Below, piece after piece: positions 1 to 8,080 of a DNA stretch of 16,700 nt; position 1 is the first letter of the stretch; each line of letters opens with the position of its first letter. Under the pieces are notes generated by a model. It was not told where the DNA came from, did no database searches, and saw only the letters and a list, made by a program, of their open reading frames with translations. This stretch comes from Lachnospiraceae bacterium UBA7202 (GTDB lineage: Bacteria > Bacillota > Clostridia > Lachnospirales > Lachnospiraceae). The translations under genes and the position numbers were made by a program. The stretch is taken from the NCBI GenBank assembly GCA_002490705.1, contig DKUO01000018.1, positions 68,326 to 85,025 on the forward strand. Direction: 5' to 3'.

Positions 1-24
1 CTCTCCCAACTGAGCTATATCCCC
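1..24 (-). tRNA. tRNA, 5' part only, probably tRNA-Ala (cut by window edge)
   Basis: Read on the minus strand from base 24, the sequence begins GGGGATATAGCTCAG and runs into TTGGGAGAG. This is a 7-nt acceptor strand, U8, A9 and a standard D-arm and D-loop. G at position 3 is compatible with the G3:U70 identity pair of tRNA-Ala, and this 5' half resembles Firmicutes tRNA-Ala genes. The anticodon lies outside the window, so the isotype is an inference. A good sigma-A promoter sits just upstream at 34-61, which supports a real gene start here. Confidence 0.85.
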
Positions 25-33
25 TTGAGAAAA

Positions 34-61
34 ATTATACCATGGGACAAATAAAAATCAA
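34..61 (-). promoter_or_regulatory. promoter of the tRNA gene
   Basis: On the minus strand a TTGATT -35 element (61-56), a 16-base spacer and a perfect TATAAT -10 element (39-34) lie upstream of the tRNA. The -10 ends 9 bases before the tRNA 5' end, so transcription would start at or very near the mature end. Confidence 0.7.
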
Positions 62-72
62 GAAAAATTTCG

Positions 73-102
73 TTGGATATTTGCATGCCTGTCCTGTATG
101 AT
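73..102 (+). promoter_or_regulatory. candidate promoter of the pectin methylesterase gene
   Basis: TTGGAT (73-78), an 18-base spacer and TATGAT (97-102) form a reasonable sigma-A promoter. Transcription would start near 109, within or next to the ribosome binding site, leaving a very short leader. That tight spacing lowers confidence; an upstream start is possible. Confidence 0.35.
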
Positions 103-120
103 AGAAACAGGAGGTGGCAA

Positions 121-1110
121 ATGGAAAACGAAATCATACTTCACGTCTCAAAGGCAAAAACGGGAAACGACTGCTTCCCGAGCGTCACGCAGGCCCTGCA
201 AAGCCTTCCGCAAGATGGAAGCAAGCCTGCAACCATTGCGATTGATCCGGGAATTTATCATGAAAAAATCACGGTGAACCGCCCCTTCGTCACGTTGGCG
301 GGATGCGGCGCGCAGGCGTCGGACACCGTTCTTACCTATGACGATTACGCCAACCGGATCATGGAGGACGGCAGTAAAATGGGAACCTTCCGCTCCTACT
401 CCCTCCTTGTGGACGCTCCCGATGTCACCCTGCGCAACCTGACGGTGGAAAATGCCTCCGGCGATTCCCCCACCCACGGGCAGGCCATCGCGCTCTACGC
501 GGACGGTGACCGGCTGACCGTGGACTCCTGCCGCATTCTCGGCCATCAGGATACCCTTTTCACCGGCCCGCTTCCGGAAAAGGAAATGGTAAAAGGCGGC
601 TTTATCGGCCCCAAGGAATTCTCTCCCCGCCTGAAAACCAGGCAATATTATAAAAACTGCTATCTCTGCGGCGATGTGGATTTCATCTTCGGCGGCGCCG
701 CCGTCTGGTTTGAATCCTGCACCATAGAGTCCCTGCGCCGGGACGGGGAGCATCCTGTACAGGGTTATGTCACAGCCGCCTCCACTCCCAAAGATCAGGA
801 TTACGGCTATGTCTTTTTTCAGTGCCGCCTGATTTCAAAAGACTGCCCACCGGCCTCCGTCTATCTGGGCAGACCCTGGCGGGACTATGCCAAAACCGTC
901 TTGATCGACTGTGCCATCGGGCCTCACATCCACCCGGCGCTGTTCCATGACTGGAATAAGGAAGCCGCCCGAAAGACTGTCTTTTACGGTATCTATGCCG
1001 GAGAGGAAAAGGAAGCCTTTCCCGAACGCGCCGATTTTGTACAGCTTTTGACAAAAGAACAGGCCAGCGCTTTTTCTCTCGAAAAAACACTGGCCAAAGC
1101 AGGCGGCTGA
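121..1110 (+). CDS. pectin methylesterase (CE8), cytoplasmic
   Basis: Pectinesterase of 329 residues that hydrolyses methyl esters of polygalacturonate. The right-handed beta-helix family motifs are all present in order: GIYHEK near residues 44-49, GQAIAL with Gln121, GHQDTL with Asp144 (acid/base), DFIFG with Asp187 (nucleophile) and LGRPW with Arg251 and Trp253. A stretch between QDTL and DFIFG (about 150-180) is long, as in bacterial non-secreted members. The frame is open from 73, but ATG at 121 is chosen because AGGAGGTGG (109-117) sits six bases before it and homology-like sequence begins there. No signal peptide or membrane segment is seen, so it should act on imported methylated oligogalacturonides. 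It is the only pectinolytic gene on the plus strand and converges on the GH105 gene with one base between the stop codons. Confidence 0.93.
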   Translation: MENEIILHVSKAKTGNDCFPSVTQALQSLPQDGSKPATIAIDPGIYHEKITVNRPFVTLAGCGAQASDTVLTYDDYANRIMEDGSKMGTFRSYSLLVDAPDVTLRNLTVENASGDSPTHGQAIALYADGDRLTVDSCRILGHQDTLFTGPLPEKEMVKGGFIGPKEFSPRLKTRQYYKNCYLCGDVDFIFGGAAVWFESCTIESLRRDGEHPVQGYVTAASTPKDQDYGYVFFQCRLISKDCPPASVYLGRPWRDYAKTVLIDCAIGPHIHPALFHDWNKEAARKTVFYGIYAGEEKEAFPERADFVQLLTKEQASAFSLEKTLAKAGG

Positions 1111-1127
1111 CCTACTCCGCCGCCTGC
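1099..1127. terminator. hairpin over the two convergent stop codons, possible bidirectional terminator
   Basis: GCAGGCGGC (1099-1107) and GCCGCCTGC (1119-1127) are perfect 9-base inverted arms around an 11-base loop. The loop holds the stop codons of both convergent genes (1108-1110 plus, 1112-1114 minus). The stem is GC-rich as in intrinsic terminators, but no T-run follows on either strand, so termination efficiency is uncertain. Confidence 0.4.
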
Positions 1128-2257
1128 AGCCGCCGCATCTCGGTGTAGGCGAGCAGGAACGGGCCCACGCCCTTGGCGTCGTCCTGTACCACCGGCTCTG
1201 ACAGATAATACTCATAGGTTCCGGACCTCCTCTGCTTGCCGCCGAGTCCGGCCACAAGACAGATACCGCCAAGATGCAGCTGTCCCGTCTCATCCTCCGA
1301 CAGATACCTGTCACAAATCCCCTGAAACGCCTTCTGCCCGTAAGCCCGGTATTTCTCCGGCAAAAATCCCAGACGGACGCCCTTTAACAGCGCATAAGCC
1401 ATAATGGCGCTTCCGCTCGTCTCCAGATAATTTCCGTCCATGCCGCCCACATTGACCACCTGATACCACATACCGTCTTCATTCTGATAGCGCAGCATCG
1501 CGTCCGCCAGCTCCACAAAAACCTGCTTCATGTTTTCATAGGGCGCCCCGTAGGAGGCATCCGCCTTATCCAGCGTGTCTAACAGCGCCATGGAGTACCA
1601 TCCGATTGCCCGCAGCCAGAAATTACGGCTTAAGCCCGTCACCTTATCACACCAGAACATTTCCCTTGAGGAATCGTAGGCATGATAGTACAGGCCGGTT
1701 TTTTCGTCCCGCATATGCTCTGCCACCTGCTCAAACTGGTTAAAAATATCGTCATAATTCTTTTTGTCGTGGAAACGGGTCTCGTACTCCATGTAGAAAG
1801 GCTGACACATATACAGCCCGTCCAGCCACACCTGATTCGGATAAATATTCTTATGCCAGAAGTTTCCCTCCCTCGTTCTCGGCATCTGCTCGATCTGGCT
1901 GTACACCAGATCGATGGCCTTCCGGTATTTTTCCTTCCCGGTCAGGTCATACAGCTCAAACAAGGTTTTGCCCGCATTGATATTGTCAATGTTTAACTCC
2001 TGCACATCGTAGCCGTCAATCGTTCCGTCCTCCCGCACCTTGCAGTCGATAAACCCGTCCGCAAACCGGAAATACTTTTCATCCCCCGTGATGGCATACA
2101 TTTCCAGAACCGCCTTGATCATGCACCCGTCAATATAGTTCCATGTGGATTTGAGGCCCTGCCTGATTTTCTCAATATTCCAAATCGGGCGCTCCGGCGT
2201 GCTCTCCTTAAGCAGCCAGTCAATATACGTTTCAATCTTATCCCTCTCTCTACTCAT
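1112..2257 (-). CDS. unsaturated rhamnogalacturonyl hydrolase (GH105, YteR/YesR type)
   Basis: 381-residue (alpha/alpha)6-barrel hydrolase that hydrates and removes the 4,5-unsaturated galacturonyl residue left at the non-reducing end of lyase-cut rhamnogalacturonan. Family marks: DNINAGK with Asp91, VWLDGLYM with Asp146 (equivalent to the catalytic Asp143 of B. subtilis YteR by motif), GLYYHAYDSS with His192, the RNFWLRAIGWY segment (about 211-221) and the YLETSGSAIMAYAL segment. Length is normal for the family. No signal peptide, hence cytoplasmic. The start is supported by AAAGGAGAG just before ATG. It is the last gene of the long minus-strand operon, 28 bases after the MATE gene. GH88 is a related alternative, but the WLDGLYM and RAIGWY motifs favour GH105. 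Confidence 0.92.
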   Translation of the reverse strand: MSRERDKIETYIDWLLKESTPERPIWNIEKIRQGLKSTWNYIDGCMIKAVLEMYAITGDEKYFRFADGFIDCKVREDGTIDGYDVQELNIDNINAGKTLFELYDLTGKEKYRKAIDLVYSQIEQMPRTREGNFWHKNIYPNQVWLDGLYMCQPFYMEYETRFHDKKNYDDIFNQFEQVAEHMRDEKTGLYYHAYDSSREMFWCDKVTGLSRNFWLRAIGWYSMALLDTLDKADASYGAPYENMKQVFVELADAMLRYQNEDGMWYQVVNVGGMDGNYLETSGSAIMAYALLKGVRLGFLPEKYRAYGQKAFQGICDRYLSEDETGQLHLGGICLVAGLGGKQRRSGTYEYYLSEPVVQDDAKGVGPFLLAYTEMRRLQAAE

Positions 2258-2285
2258 TTTTCTCTCCTTTCCAAACCCCGCCGGG

Positions 2286-3680
2286 TTATGTGCGAATCCT
2301 CTTCTTTTTCCAATAGCCTGTTCTGTACAAAAGATAAAGCAGGACAGCGGACAGTCCGTTGCTGATCACCACAGAATACCATACGCTCCTGACCTCCATA
2401 GAAAGCCACGTCTCGCAGATATAAAGGGAGGCAAAACGGAATATCCACAGTCTGGCAGCGTCAACAATCATGGTTACCTCCGTATGCCCGCTTCCCTGAA
2501 ACAGCCCCATACTGGAATTATACACGCCGTTTGCAAAACACCAGAACGCCATAATGCTCAAGAAATCCGCCGCCATGCCCACCACCTGCGGGTCAGACGA
2601 AAAAATACGGACAATCGCGGTGGAAATGACAGGTCTTGACAGAATCATTCCGCCGACGAACAAGAAAACAACGCTGATCCGCATGGAAATCTGATACCCC
2701 TTCTGCGCCCTGTCATGCTGCCTTGCCCCTACATTCTGCCCTACGATGGTCGCAACCGCCGAACCGATGCCGTTGGAGGGCAGGGTAATCAGGCCGTTAA
2801 TTTTGTTCCCGATTCCGTAGGCCGCCATCGCCTGTGTGCCGTACTTTAACACATTCCTTGTCATAAGCAGGAAACCGAACTGCATGGTACTGCCGCCGAT
2901 GGCTGTCGGCAGACCCACCGTCACAATATTGATCAGCTTTTCTTTCTCAAATTTCAGCCTGCGCAGATCCAGATAAACATCCTTCTCCCTGTTCTGCAAA
3001 AGCACAAAGGCAATCCCTGCGGGAACCGCCTTCGCTCCCACCGTGGCAAGCGCCGCCCCCGCCACGCCCATGCCGAACACAAACATGAGCAGCGGGTCCA
3101 AAACCATATTGATCAGGATGCCGAACAGATTTAAGAGCATCGGCCGGAAGGTGTCGCCCTGCGCCTGATTGACCGCCGTATAAATATTGACCGTGTACAG
3201 AAAGGGCATATCCAAAATCACCGTCTGCAAATAGATTTTGCCATAGCGCCAAGTTTCCCCCTCCGCGCCCAGCCATGTCACAATGGAAGGCGCGGCCGCC
3301 GCGCAAATCATGACGCAGACAACGGAAAACATCATCGCGCAGGCAAAGATCTGGTTTGCCATGCTTCTGGCGTCCTCATCCTTTTTCGCGCCCAGATACT
3401 GGGCGATCAAAACGGAACCTGCCACCGTCAGGCCGGAGCCGAAATTGATCACGATACTCTGCATGGGGCTGACCAGATTAATGGCCGCCAGCTCCTCCGT
3501 CCCCAGCTTTCCCAGCCAGTAGGTGTCCGTCAGGTTATACATCGTCTGCAAAAAGCTGTTAATGACCACCGGAATGGCGAGCATCAGAATCGCCTGCACC
3601 AGATTGCCCTTTAACAATAACTCCCGGTTGGAACGTGTTGTTGATTTATCCGTATATTTCTTGAGCGCCTCTAAAAACAT
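2286..3680 (-). CDS. MATE-family multidrug/metabolite efflux transporter
   Basis: 464-residue polytopic membrane protein of the MATE (MatE/NorM/DinF) family, normal length, with about twelve hydrophobic segments in two halves. Family-like sequence includes the N-terminal IPVVINSFLQTMYNLTDTYW helix, the LGTEELAAINLVSP segment, and IAQYLGAKKDEDARSMANQ between helices 2 and 3. The second half repeats the pattern (GIGNKINGLITLPSNGIGSA, then VGQNVGARQHDRA). Such proteins exchange an organic substrate for Na+ or H+; the substrate cannot be read from sequence. It lies inside the pectin operon, 6 bases after the ankyrin-GH43 gene and 28 bases before GH105, so it is co-transcribed with sugar genes. 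It may export an inhibitory plant phenolic or sugar metabolite, or be a passenger. Confidence 0.92.
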   Translation of the reverse strand: MFLEALKKYTDKSTTRSNRELLLKGNLVQAILMLAIPVVINSFLQTMYNLTDTYWLGKLGTEELAAINLVSPMQSIVINFGSGLTVAGSVLIAQYLGAKKDEDARSMANQIFACAMMFSVVCVMICAAAAPSIVTWLGAEGETWRYGKIYLQTVILDMPFLYTVNIYTAVNQAQGDTFRPMLLNLFGILINMVLDPLLMFVFGMGVAGAALATVGAKAVPAGIAFVLLQNREKDVYLDLRRLKFEKEKLINIVTVGLPTAIGGSTMQFGFLLMTRNVLKYGTQAMAAYGIGNKINGLITLPSNGIGSAVATIVGQNVGARQHDRAQKGYQISMRISVVFLFVGGMILSRPVISTAIVRIFSSDPQVVGMAADFLSIMAFWCFANGVYNSSMGLFQGSGHTEVTMIVDAARLWIFRFASLYICETWLSMEVRSVWYSVVISNGLSAVLLYLLYRTGYWKKKRIRT

Positions 3681-3686
3681 CTGTCT

Positions 3687-5603
3687 CTATCTCTCCTGAT
3701 AGCGGAAATCTGTAAACTCGATATACAGCGGTTTTTCCCCTGCATATCCGTACATGCCCACCATTGCTCCGGTAAACCGCTTCCCCATGGAAATTCCCTC
3801 ATCGCATAAATAATACACATCCGAAAGTTCCTCCGCCGTTTTCACGTTCTCTCCCGCCGCCGCATAGTAAAAACGCCTTTCCAGATACGCCGTATCCACT
3901 CCCAGCATGAGACGTTTCCCCACCGGAGCAGGAAGCTTCTCTATCCTATGGTCAATATCTTCTTTTCCAATATGCTCCCTGACCCGCAGAAAGTAAGTCT
4001 CCTGCTCTCTCGAGAGGAAGAAGCACACCCATGTATTTTCATCATAGTAACAGGTGATGCCCGCCTCCTGTCCCTCGGCCAGTGCAGGTATTACAAATTC
4101 CGCCTCCGCCCGGAAGCAGAAGGCGCTCTGGCGTCTTAACAGAATGTTCTTTGCCTGTATGGTCGAAAGCGGATACGCGCTTGCCTTTAAAATCAGATTC
4201 CCGTCCCGGAAGCGGATCCCGTCCCTCTCCGGCGGTCTGGGCGTCATGAAATCCTTCGGCAGCCCATTCTGAAAAACTTTAGCCCCGTCAGGCACGGAAG
4301 CCATCCCGGATTCTGCCGCTGCCGGTATCTGAATCGGAGGCGCCTGCAGGACGCTCGGCCCTTTCAGGTTATTGACGATGGGCCAGCCGTCCGGCGTCCA
4401 TGTGATCGGATCAAGGGCGGTTTCCCTGCCTAAGATACTGTAACCCCCGCCGATTCTTCTGCCGCACAGATACACCATGTACCATTTCCCGTCCGGCGTA
4501 CACACAGGCTTTCCGTGTCCGCATCGCTGTATTCTGGCCTTTTCATCCGTCTGCCGCATGATCGGGTTATACGGACAGGGCTCATAATTTCCCATAAGCG
4601 TCCTGCTTCTTGCCACCGTAATCCGGTGCCCCGGCCCTGTACCGCCCTCAGCCAGAAACAGATAATAATAGCCATCCTTTTTCAGAAGATGGGGTCCCTC
4701 CGGGGCTCTCTTCTGGCTGCCATAGTATAGAAGGGAAGCTTCCGATCTCTTCCTTTTGCAGTCGCTGCTCAGTTCAAAGATCCTTGCGCCTCTGTTTAAC
4801 AGCATATAGTGCCTGCCATCCTCATGAAAAATAGAAGGGTCGATCCCATCCTCATCAATCACCGAAGGTTCGCTGTAGGGCCCCTCCGGTTTGTTCGAGG
4901 AAACCACAATCTGCCTCCGGTAAACCGTTCCCGTATCATTCAAACGATAGGTCGCCGTGATATAGAACATCCCGTCATCATAGGAAATGTCCGGTGCCCA
5001 ATACCCTCTGCCGCCCTCCAGCCCATCTAAGTGCGCCCACGCGGGATTCGTGACCGCATGTCCGATGATCTCCCAATGAATCAGGTCTTTCGAGTGGGAA
5101 ACCGGAATGCACGGGAAAAAGACAAAGGAGGAATTTACCATATAATAATCCTCCCCCACCCTGACTACGGACGGGTCTGGGAACATCCCCGTGCGGATCG
5201 GATTGTGATACATCTTCTCGTAGGGCGTTCCCACCTGTTTTTCATAGTAGGACAGCAGCTCCCTGTGCCCGTTTTCCCATGCGATCTGATAAGGCGTCAC
5301 CAGATTCCTGTCGCCGGCAGTGATATCCATTCCCACCCGTTCCACCAGATAGCGGTTGAGCGCGACGTCGCCCGTCCCTGCCGCATAGTGGAGAATATTC
5401 CGGTTTTCCTCATCCACCGTATTCATGCTTGCCCGGGAATACTCCACAATATACTTGACAATCGGGAAACCGCCTGCCTGCGCCGCGTACAGGCACAGAG
5501 GAATGTGATCCCCTGTTTTCTCATCAATGCAGGAAGGATTCTCTGTCAAAATTTTGATAACCTGCTCCAAATCCTGCGCTTCTATGGCCTGCTCTAAATT
5601 CAT
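3687..5603 (-). CDS. ankyrin-repeat / GH43 glycoside hydrolase fusion
   Basis: 638 residues in three parts. Residues 1-125 form about four ankyrin-type repeats (CLYAAQAGGFPIVKYIVE near 37-54, ILHYAAGTGDVALNRYLVE near 70-88, TPYQIAWENGHRELLSYY near 103-120). Residues about 130-420 are a five-blade GH43 domain with catalytic base Asp143 (FPDPSVV), pKa-modulating Asp255 (IDPS) and acid Glu302 (EGPH). Residues about 440-638 look like the beta-sandwich, concanavalin-like C-terminal domain of beta-xylosidase-type GH43 enzymes. Expected activity is beta-xylosidase or alpha-L-arabinofuranosidase on pectic side chains; specificity cannot be settled from motifs. No signal peptide. The ankyrin part is in frame and carries the only convincing start, with GAGAGGTAG upstream, five bases after the previous GH43 stop. 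Ankyrin repeats usually mediate protein-protein contact, so a partner enzyme is plausible. Confidence 0.9.
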   Translation of the reverse strand: MNLEQAIEAQDLEQVIKILTENPSCIDEKTGDHIPLCLYAAQAGGFPIVKYIVEYSRASMNTVDEENRNILHYAAGTGDVALNRYLVERVGMDITAGDRNLVTPYQIAWENGHRELLSYYEKQVGTPYEKMYHNPIRTGMFPDPSVVRVGEDYYMVNSSFVFFPCIPVSHSKDLIHWEIIGHAVTNPAWAHLDGLEGGRGYWAPDISYDDGMFYITATYRLNDTGTVYRRQIVVSSNKPEGPYSEPSVIDEDGIDPSIFHEDGRHYMLLNRGARIFELSSDCKRKRSEASLLYYGSQKRAPEGPHLLKKDGYYYLFLAEGGTGPGHRITVARSRTLMGNYEPCPYNPIMRQTDEKARIQRCGHGKPVCTPDGKWYMVYLCGRRIGGGYSILGRETALDPITWTPDGWPIVNNLKGPSVLQAPPIQIPAAAESGMASVPDGAKVFQNGLPKDFMTPRPPERDGIRFRDGNLILKASAYPLSTIQAKNILLRRQSAFCFRAEAEFVIPALAEGQEAGITCYYDENTWVCFFLSREQETYFLRVREHIGKEDIDHRIEKLPAPVGKRLMLGVDTAYLERRFYYAAAGENVKTAEELSDVYYLCDEGISMGKRFTGAMVGMYGYAGEKPLYIEFTDFRYQER

Positions 5604-5608
5604 ATAGA

Positions 5609-7222
5609 CTACCTCTCCGAAAGTCTCCCATTAGAGGAGACATGAATATATTCGAAATCCGCATATCCGCCATTTTGGGGTCTGCCCGTATTTCCCTTAC
5701 CGGTTCCGTCAGCGCAAAGATTGGCAAAAAGTCCTATTTTAGCGCCGACCCATGTGTGATCTGAAGGCATAAAGTCCGTTGGCACATTTTCCTCCAACTC
5801 TCCCCCTATGGTATAGAACAGTTGAAACAGCGGCCCATGACCGCTTTCCTGCATGGCAAGAGTAAGATTCACTTTCTCGACATCCCCCGAAAGCGTTCGT
5901 ACGACAACGGTCTTTTCTTCCATGCCATCCTCCCCGTCATAGGACTGCGCATATACCAACGTTTTCTTTCCGTCAATGATTCTCACTGCCAGATAGGCAT
6001 AGTGGCCGCCCATCATTACCATGCCGGCCTGCCCGTCTTCCTCCATGCCGTCTATGTGCATACAGGCCGTGGCCTTAAAATAGGGACAAACCAGCTTCTG
6101 CGTCAGAACATTGGCGCATTCCCACAGAATCGGTTTCGCCTTTCCCGACGGATTCAGCGCATACAGCCGCAGAAAACCGCTTCTCTGTGTAAGGGAATAG
6201 AAAGACTCCTTCGGATTGCCCAGCCACTGCCACATCAGATTCAGGGCGGGCGACGCAAAATCATCCGAGGCTTCCAGCGCCGCAGGGGCCTCGCTTACTC
6301 CCGTATTCGGTTTCTTGTGTATCAGGCAGGGCTCCCCACAGCCATCCGCCGCATTCACGCCGATCACCGGCCAGTCGTTTTTCCAGACAACCGGCTGCAT
6401 ATGTACAATTCGTCCGTATAAGCCTCTGTCCTGAAAATGAAGAAACCACTCTTCGCCGGTTGCCGTATCCGTAAGGCCCCCCTGATGCGGTCCGTTAATT
6501 ACCGTGTTTCCCTGTTTCATGACAATTTTTTCTTCATAGGGCCCATAGATGTTTTTCGAGCGCAGCGCTGTCTGCCACCCCGTTTTCACACCTCCTGCCG
6601 GAGCCAGGATATAATAGTACCCATTTCTCTTATATACCTTAGGCCCTTCTATCGTCGGCTGTGTCTCCACGCCGTTATACAGGAAATGATCTTCCCCTAT
6701 GGCCCTTCTCCCATCGGGTGACATCGGGAAAATCCCGAGATAACTCTTAAACCCAATCCGGCTTTTGGCATAGCCGTGTATGACATACGCCTTGCCGTCG
6801 TCGTCCCAGAAAGGGCAGGAGTCAATCAGTCCCTTCCCTTCCAGTACCATCACCGGCTCATCCCACTTTCCCAGAGGGTCTTCTGTGCTCACCATAAAAA
6901 TGCCCTCGTCCGGCATTCCGTAATAGATAAAAAACCGTCCGTCATGATACCGGATCGCCGGCGCCCACACACCCTTCGCGTGCTGCGGCATATCATATTT
7001 TTCATCCGGGATCCGGTCAAGCGCATAGTTTGCCAGCTTCCAGTTCACCAGATCCTTCGAGATCAAAATCGGAAGCCCCGGCACATAATTAAAGCTTGAG
7101 GCCGTCATATACCAGGTGTCGCCCACTCTGATCACATCCGGGTCGGAATAATCCGCAAACAAAATCGGATTTTGATAGGTTCCGTCCCCCAAATCAGCTT
7201 TCCACAAATATTCCTTCTCCAT
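5609..7222 (-). CDS. GH43 glycoside hydrolase (beta-xylosidase/arabinofuranosidase type)
   Basis: 537 residues from the chosen start. The N-terminal five-blade propeller opens with NPILFADYSDPDVIRVG and holds base Asp27, modulator Asp134 (LIDSCPFWDDDG) and acid Glu192 (IEGPK). The spacing matches family 43, and WAPAIRYHDG and YYGMPDEGIF resemble the GH43 subfamily 12 type. A C-terminal beta-sandwich domain covers about 310-537. No signal peptide. The frame extends to 7294, but that start overlaps the CE12 gene and would translate through an intercistronic hairpin; ATG at 7222 has GAGAGGAAG just upstream and sits next to the conserved region. Role: removing xylose or arabinose from imported pectic or xylogalacturonan oligosaccharides. 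It is distinct in sequence from the following ankyrin-GH43 gene, so the two are not a recent duplication. Confidence 0.92.
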   Translation of the reverse strand: MEKEYLWKADLGDGTYQNPILFADYSDPDVIRVGDTWYMTASSFNYVPGLPILISKDLVNWKLANYALDRIPDEKYDMPQHAKGVWAPAIRYHDGRFFIYYGMPDEGIFMVSTEDPLGKWDEPVMVLEGKGLIDSCPFWDDDGKAYVIHGYAKSRIGFKSYLGIFPMSPDGRRAIGEDHFLYNGVETQPTIEGPKVYKRNGYYYILAPAGGVKTGWQTALRSKNIYGPYEEKIVMKQGNTVINGPHQGGLTDTATGEEWFLHFQDRGLYGRIVHMQPVVWKNDWPVIGVNAADGCGEPCLIHKKPNTGVSEAPAALEASDDFASPALNLMWQWLGNPKESFYSLTQRSGFLRLYALNPSGKAKPILWECANVLTQKLVCPYFKATACMHIDGMEEDGQAGMVMMGGHYAYLAVRIIDGKKTLVYAQSYDGEDGMEEKTVVVRTLSGDVEKVNLTLAMQESGHGPLFQLFYTIGGELEENVPTDFMPSDHTWVGAKIGLFANLCADGTGKGNTGRPQNGGYADFEYIHVSSNGRLSER

Positions 7223-7245
7223 ATCTTCCTCTCCACATGCACAAA

Positions 7246-7272
7246 ATGGCTCAGTACAAAACACCGAGCCAT
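7246..7272 (-). promoter_or_regulatory. intercistronic hairpin between CE12 and GH43 genes
   Basis: On the minus strand ATGGCTCGGT and ACTGAGCCAT pair over ten positions (one G-U) around a 7-base loop, followed by TTTTG. It fits a weak terminator or mRNA-processing/stability element. Its presence argues that translation of the downstream GH43 starts at 7222 rather than 7294. Confidence 0.5.
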
Positions 7273-7283
7273 CCCTATGATAC

Positions 7284-7973
7284 TTATATTTCATCCAACA
7301 GCAAATCCTTGTAGATTCCGCCCAGCGCCTTTAAGCCTCTGGCAATACAGCCCCCGTACACCACGGCGCCCGCATATTTCAGGTGTGTATTGTCGGTGGA
7401 CAGCCCATCCGGGAAATGCGGATACTTCCCTGCCGGAACGTGCATATACCATTCCTTTGTGGCCTCCTCCCCGACTCTGACCATCTCCTCGCGGCTCATG
7501 GTATACAGATCAATCAGCGGAACGTTCAAATTCGCAGCCGTCCGCTTCATGGCCGTCACATAATCCCCGTGATTTCCCGGCCCCAGCGTCTTTTCATCCA
7601 CAAAGCATCTTCGCTCCACCGGTGTGATCAGCACCGGGTATGCCTTCTTGTTTCTGGCCACATTCACGAATTTTTCCAGATTTATCATATAATCGGAAAA
7701 CGGCTCCGTATATCTGGCCGGATTCTCCTTTTTTTCATCATTGTGCGCAAACTGGATAAAGAGGAAATCCCCCTCCGTTATCCTGTCATAGATGACGGCG
7801 AGTCTGGATTCATCAATGAAATCCCTCGTACTTCTGCCGTTCTTTGCGTGGTTTTCAATCTTTACCTCCGGCTTCAGAAACAGATGTAACACCTGCCCGA
7901 TCCCCGTCTGCGGATAGGTTGTAATATCGTTATACTGTACGGTGGAATCTCCCGCCCAAAATATCGTTGCCAT
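7284..7973 (-). CDS. rhamnogalacturonan acetylesterase-like SGNH hydrolase (CE12)
   Basis: 229-residue esterase of the SGNH/GDSL fold, normal size for RhgT/YesT-type rhamnogalacturonan acetylesterases, which remove acetyl groups from galacturonate in the rhamnogalacturonan-I backbone. Block I is AGDST with nucleophile Ser10; block II Gly46 in KNGRST; block III FAHND with Asn78; block V STDNTHL with Asp194 and His197. The GDST rather than GDSL block and the DNTHL ending are typical of CE12. No signal peptide, so it acts on imported material. GGGAGG sits just before ATG. It follows the permease pair and precedes the GH43 genes. Another acetylated sugar as substrate is possible, but the context points to pectin. 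Confidence 0.9.
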   Translation of the reverse strand: MATIFWAGDSTVQYNDITTYPQTGIGQVLHLFLKPEVKIENHAKNGRSTRDFIDESRLAVIYDRITEGDFLFIQFAHNDEKKENPARYTEPFSDYMINLEKFVNVARNKKAYPVLITPVERRCFVDEKTLGPGNHGDYVTAMKRTAANLNVPLIDLYTMSREEMVRVGEEATKEWYMHVPAGKYPHFPDGLSTDNTHLKYAGAVVYGGCIARGLKALGGIYKDLLLDEI

Positions 7974-8018
7974 ACTGCCTCCCGAATATCCGCCTTGCGG
8001 CGTCTGTATTCTGAAACA

Positions 8019-8038
8019 GGGGAAACCAAAGTTTCCCC
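8019..8038 (-). promoter_or_regulatory. intercistronic hairpin between permease and CE12 genes
   Basis: GGGGAAAC (8019-8026) and GTTTCCCC (8031-8038) are perfect 8-base arms with a 4-base loop, in the 107-base gap that separates the transport genes from the enzyme genes. The minus-strand tail reads TGTTTCAG, too poor in T for a strong terminator. A transcript-end or stability role is an inference. Confidence 0.4.
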
Positions 8039-8080
8039 CATTCCGTTATCATTCACTGACTTATGTTTTTCAAGCAATCC

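Noticed and set aside
1..121. tRNA gene next to the locus as a possible integration site of a genomic island
   Set aside because: Integration normally uses the tRNA 3' end, but the locus lies beyond the 5' end. No integrase or direct repeat of the tRNA is seen in the window.
5031..5597. Plus-strand open frame of 188 codons opposite the ankyrin-GH43 gene
   Set aside because: No ribosome binding site or domain is seen, and it lies entirely antisense to a gene with clear repeats and catalytic residues.
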